Source: Acinetobacter haemolyticus CIP 64.3 = MTCC 9819 (GTDB taxonomy: Bacteria; Pseudomonadota; Gammaproteobacteria; Pseudomonadales; Moraxellaceae). Taken from it: DNA of 64,000 bases. The notes below the pieces were generated by a model. It was not told the origin of the DNA and did not search any database. It worked only from the letters and a program-made list of their open reading frames with translations. Positions 60,790 through 64,000 of this stretch are shown piece by piece. Each line of letters begins with the position of its first letter. Within the stretch, counting starts at the first letter, position 1. The position numbers were made by a program, and so were the translations under genes. The stretch is from assembly GCF_000369065.1 (NCBI RefSeq), contig NZ_KB849799.1, positions 431,522 to 495,521 on the forward strand. The letters run 5' to 3'.

Positions 60790-63495
60790 TTAAAGTTGCG
60801 GTCCGATAAAGAAATGCAATCGAATCGGACGATTATCATTTGAGATCCCAGATGCCACATCTAAACGAATAGGTCCAATTGGTGATCTCCAACGGATACC
60901 AACCCCCACACTATATTCAGTCGGGTTACTAAATTGTTTATCAAAAGCATTACCAAAATCAGAGAAAACTGCAGCACGCCAACCATCTTTAAATTGATAG
61001 TTATACTCTAAAGAACCAACACCCAGTGCTTGTCCCCCGATCTTATAACCATCTTCTTCTGGTGATAAACTCTTATAATCGAATCCACGAAGTGATTGGT
61101 CACCACCTGTAAAGAAGCGCAAATTATATGGAACCTTATCAAAGTCATCAGTGAAGATATAACTTGCGTCCCCACGCCCTACAAATTGGTGATTGTCATT
61201 TTCGCCCAATGAATAAATAAATCGCCAGCCCGCAGTTAAAATCGCCATATTGGCATCTGAAAGAATCGATTCAGTTCCCAATTCCACCTTATAGGTCTGT
61301 TTAAAGCCTTTAGTTGGGTTTAAACGAGTATTAGAGTTGGTTTTAGAAATCTCATAACCGAGTAATAAAGACTCTTGTTCAGAGTTTGTACCCGCTGCCC
61401 TAAAAGCATCAGGTAATTCTGAAACATCAACATCACCTTTTCCGGTGAGGCGATCTAAACGATAACGTAGACCAAAAGTATGTTGCCAATCCCCTAGTGG
61501 ATTTTTAATTACCCGCTCACCACCAACAACCGCAGACTCAACTAATAATTCAACATTTGGTCCAATATTGTCACGGGTTTCGCGCTCATAACCACCAACA
61601 AGGTTAAAATAATCGTTGAGTGGATGTTTATAAGGGATGCTATAGCGACCATCAATGGATTGACGGATTTCAGAAACTTCAATATTGGCATCAAAAGAAT
61701 GCCCATGTTTATTTACAAAAGCACGGCGATACTGACTACGAATACGTGCGCCTGTATCTGTACCATAACCGACCCCTGTCTCAATCGTATTGAGACGATC
61801 CGCATTAAGTGTTACAACTACGGGGATTTTCTTTTCAAGCCGAGCTTGTTCTTCTAACGCTTGACGCTCTGTCTCATCATTTTGAATATTTGGCATGGAT
61901 CGCGCTAAGGAATAAGCAGGTGTTGGCTCACTGCCAGAGAATTGCGACTCATCGACTACATCTTGGGTCACTTCTTCAGCAGAGACAACTTGCTGCCGCG
62001 CGATATCTGCTTTTTGTTGAGCACTAAATAACTGAGACTGTTCAACCCGTTGTTGATCAACCAAAGCCTGTAAATCAGGTGGTAAATCTAAAGGCGGCTG
62101 AATTGCATCAGGCTTAATAGTATCAACAAGTGTGTAGTTAAAATAACGCGTATTGGTTAAGTTATTTGCCAATACATTGACACGCCAGAATGCGTAATCA
62201 TCACCATCTTTCCATGGAGCAAGACTATCCAGCACTTTTTGAGTAAGCGGTAAAGGCTTGCTTGGATCACTCATTTTATACTCAACAGCTTTTAGCTTAT
62301 AACGCTCACCTGTGTCGTATTTTAAGTTAATTTCTGCGGTCTTTTCAGGTTGACTGATTTTAACGTCATGTAATCGCCAATAAGCATCAAAATATCCATT
62401 GTCTGAAGCTGCATTGGTAATTTTTGTTTTAGTCGCCTCATATTTACCGTGATTAAAAATATCACCTTCATCTTGTTCTGGAATTAAACGAATAACTTGA
62501 AATTGAGGTGCGTTTTCACCCTCACCTGTAAATTCAATATTCTGTTTATCAATCTTGACTGGTTCATTTGGTTCAACCGTCACTTTCACCCGACTATCGC
62601 TCAGCTTTTCAAAACTAAAGCGTGCATCATAATAACCAACTGCTTGTGCAGCCTGATTTGTCAATGAACGAAGCTGTGGTAAAGCAACATTGAAATCTTC
62701 AAATGCTTCTTGGGTAAAGCTTGAAAGTTTTGCTTTGATATTGGTCGCTAACGCCGGTGGAGCGCCTGATACATCAGCACTGATACGAGGAACTCTTTCC
62801 GCGCCGAGTAAATTTTCAGGTCTAAAGCGATTGACTATACGTTTAAAAAAGCCAGCTTTTTCTTCTACTTGCTCTGTCTTTGATTGTAGATCAGCTAGAG
62901 TTCTTCCTGATTCATTTGCCTCAACAATAATCTGGCTATCCGCTTGGATCTCTTGCATTAATCGATCAATATTAACTGGTGGGTTACTGATCTCTGTTAA
63001 TTCAGATTGTGTTGCTTCATTTACTACAAGCTCAGGATTTTTAGCTACATTCTCTCGATAAGCCAATGCATCATTTTTGGCTTCTTCAGCAATTTGAAAA
63101 ATCTCGTTCGCCATATTCTGATCTACAGCGATCACAGGAAGATGCTCTAAATTTTCATCTAATTGTATTGGTTTCAGCGTATCAATTTGACTTGGAGCTT
63201 CTTCTTGTTGTTTAAGTGCAGCAACACTATCTTGCGCAGGATTGTAATATTCTGAAGATAAATTAAATGTTTCATAAGGAATTTCAGGTGAAGGAATCGA
63301 CTTCACTTGATCTTTCATTCGTTCTATTGTTGAATTTTCAGCCACAACAACAGCTTCTTCGTCGGCATAAGCTACTGATATACAATAGCTAATCAAAAAA
63401 CCACTACAAATAAGTTTAGGAAAGCTCTGCATTTTAAATATTAAATGCATAGAATGAACCAATGTTGACTGTTTAAACTTAGATTTAGATGGCAT
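60790..63495 (-). CDS. tamA: TamA, BamA-type outer-membrane assembly protein
   Basis: Omp85-family partner of TamB, 901 aa. A signal peptide (about 28-50, ending in VAYA) is followed by about 190 residues of low-complexity, Glu/Gln/Asn-rich sequence that are not present in enterobacterial TamA (577 aa), then three POTRA domains (about 260-470), a Gln/Glu-rich insert (about 475-560), and a C-terminal 16-stranded barrel with the Omp85 motif GGDQSLRGFDYKSLSP and a final aromatic strand RLHFFIGPQL. The alternative start is MQSFPKL at about residue 22. First gene of the tamA-tamB operon, divergent from the MFS gene on the right. Confidence 0.9.
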   Translation of the reverse strand: MPSKSKFKQSTLVHSMHLIFKMQSFPKLICSGFLISYCISVAYADEEAVVVAENSTIERMKDQVKSIPSPEIPYETFNLSSEYYNPAQDSVAALKQQEEAPSQIDTLKPIQLDENLEHLPVIAVDQNMANEIFQIAEEAKNDALAYRENVAKNPELVVNEATQSELTEISNPPVNIDRLMQEIQADSQIIVEANESGRTLADLQSKTEQVEEKAGFFKRIVNRFRPENLLGAERVPRISADVSGAPPALATNIKAKLSSFTQEAFEDFNVALPQLRSLTNQAAQAVGYYDARFSFEKLSDSRVKVTVEPNEPVKIDKQNIEFTGEGENAPQFQVIRLIPEQDEGDIFNHGKYEATKTKITNAASDNGYFDAYWRLHDVKISQPEKTAEINLKYDTGERYKLKAVEYKMSDPSKPLPLTQKVLDSLAPWKDGDDYAFWRVNVLANNLTNTRYFNYTLVDTIKPDAIQPPLDLPPDLQALVDQQRVEQSQLFSAQQKADIARQQVVSAEEVTQDVVDESQFSGSEPTPAYSLARSMPNIQNDETERQALEEQARLEKKIPVVVTLNADRLNTIETGVGYGTDTGARIRSQYRRAFVNKHGHSFDANIEVSEIRQSIDGRYSIPYKHPLNDYFNLVGGYERETRDNIGPNVELLVESAVVGGERVIKNPLGDWQHTFGLRYRLDRLTGKGDVDVSELPDAFRAAGTNSEQESLLLGYEISKTNSNTRLNPTKGFKQTYKVELGTESILSDANMAILTAGWRFIYSLGENDNHQFVGRGDASYIFTDDFDKVPYNLRFFTGGDQSLRGFDYKSLSPEEDGYKIGGQALGVGSLEYNYQFKDGWRAAVFSDFGNAFDKQFSNPTEYSVGVGIRWRSPIGPIRLDVASGISNDNRPIRLHFFIGPQL

Positions 63496-63658
63496 GTAGG
63501 TCTCTAAACATACTTTTTTGATTTATCGTTTCTGATCGATGAAAACAACCTCAAATTGTTGATTTTCATCCAATCAAACATTAAAAGTATCATACATGTA
63601 TTTCTCAGTCTTTTTACAGATCGTCACATATTTTTATAAATCATAATGAAGTGAACAC

Positions 63659-64000
63659 ATGATGAAACAAGATGAACAGTTAATGACATCACGTCGGTTT
63701 GCCCCAATGTTTTTCACTCAATTTTTTGGTGCGTTAAACGATAATGTTTATAAACAAGCGCTCCTTTTGGTGATTACATATGGCTGGATTCAACAACAAA
63801 GTGCAGCAGTCAGTACACTCAATAATTTAGCCGCGTTACTGTTCATTTTGCCCTATTTCTTTTTCTCCGCCACAGCAGGTCAAGTTGCTGATAAATATGA
63901 AAGATCCCAACTCGTCCGCTTTCTAAAGCTACTTGAAATCGTCATCATGATGATCGGTACAGCTGGCTTTCTATTGGGTAATTTATGGCTATTATTATTT
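63659..64000 (+). CDS. LplT-like MFS transporter, N-terminal part (cut by window end)
   Basis: The first 114 codons of a larger gene running off the window. The sequence RRFAPMFFTQFFGALNDNVYKQALLLVITY is the N-terminal signature of LplT-type lysophospholipid flippases, and the next helices (LAALLFILPYFFFSATAGQVADKYERSQLVRFLKLLEI) fit. In Acinetobacter such proteins are commonly fused to PlsC-like and acyl-ACP synthetase (Aas) domains, which I cannot see here. Start is the first of two ATG codons (63659, 63662). Confidence 0.75.
   Translation, partial: MMKQDEQLMTSRRFAPMFFTQFFGALNDNVYKQALLLVITYGWIQQQSAAVSTLNNLAALLFILPYFFFSATAGQVADKYERSQLVRFLKLLEIVIMMIGTAGFLLGNLWLLLF

Overview
The window is chromosomal DNA of an Acinetobacter species (Gammaproteobacteria, Moraxellaceae). 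The base composition is AT-rich. Several markers fit that genus: a TyrA-AroA fusion next to pheA, a TtrpD2/YbiB-type gene, GspE outside a full gsp cluster, a TamA with a long N-terminal extension, and a 1180-bp ISAba1-type element. I could run no database searches; all family calls are from reading motifs.

Layout. 0.2-5.2 kb: a complete chaperone-usher fimbrial operon (major pilin, chaperone, usher, tip adhesin), followed by an unknown lipoprotein and a 97-aa secreted pilin-like mini-protein. 7-10 kb: tRNA(CAT), a PlsC-like acyltransferase, YebC, an Lrp-type regulator. 10.2-13.6 kb: pheA and tyrA-aroA, covering the Phe/Tyr branch of aromatic synthesis. 14-17 kb: lipoprotein, acyl-CoA dehydrogenase, YbiB-like protein. 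17-23.2 kb: a type VI secretion island on the minus strand, vgrG then effector then immunity protein, then a small membrane protein. 23.4-28.7 kb: yeaC-nadK divergent from PBP1b and a TPR lipoprotein; Nudix/ThiE-like fusion. 28.8-31.6 kb: a short hemP gene behind a Fur box, then a ygiW/qseB/qseC-like group. 31.7-35.1 kb: gspE, trmO, fpr. 35.2-40.2 kb: TetR with a heme-oxygenase-like diiron protein, an Rrf2 regulator divergent from a thioredoxin-reductase-like flavoprotein, a DUF441 membrane protein, metR. 40.4-42.3 kb: queH interrupted by the IS. 42.3-48.3 kb: an iron-responsive block (DUF4198 protein, MFS exporter, FatB/E/C/D-like siderophore ABC importer) with Fur-box-like sites. 48.5-56 kb: LysE exporter, potassium channel, DASS anion transporter, unknown gene, acnB with tandem 3' hairpins, lipoprotein. 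56-63.5 kb: tamA-tamB. The last 342 bases are the start of an LplT-like MFS gene.

The points most worth following are: the effector/immunity pair with an unassigned toxin domain on a VgrG whose C-terminus looks exchanged; the exact IS insertion that gives QueH a foreign ten-residue tail; twin 17-bp inverted repeats between the Rrf2 regulator and the flavoprotein; the TetR/diiron-protein pair; and the pilin-like mini-protein beside the fimbrial operon.
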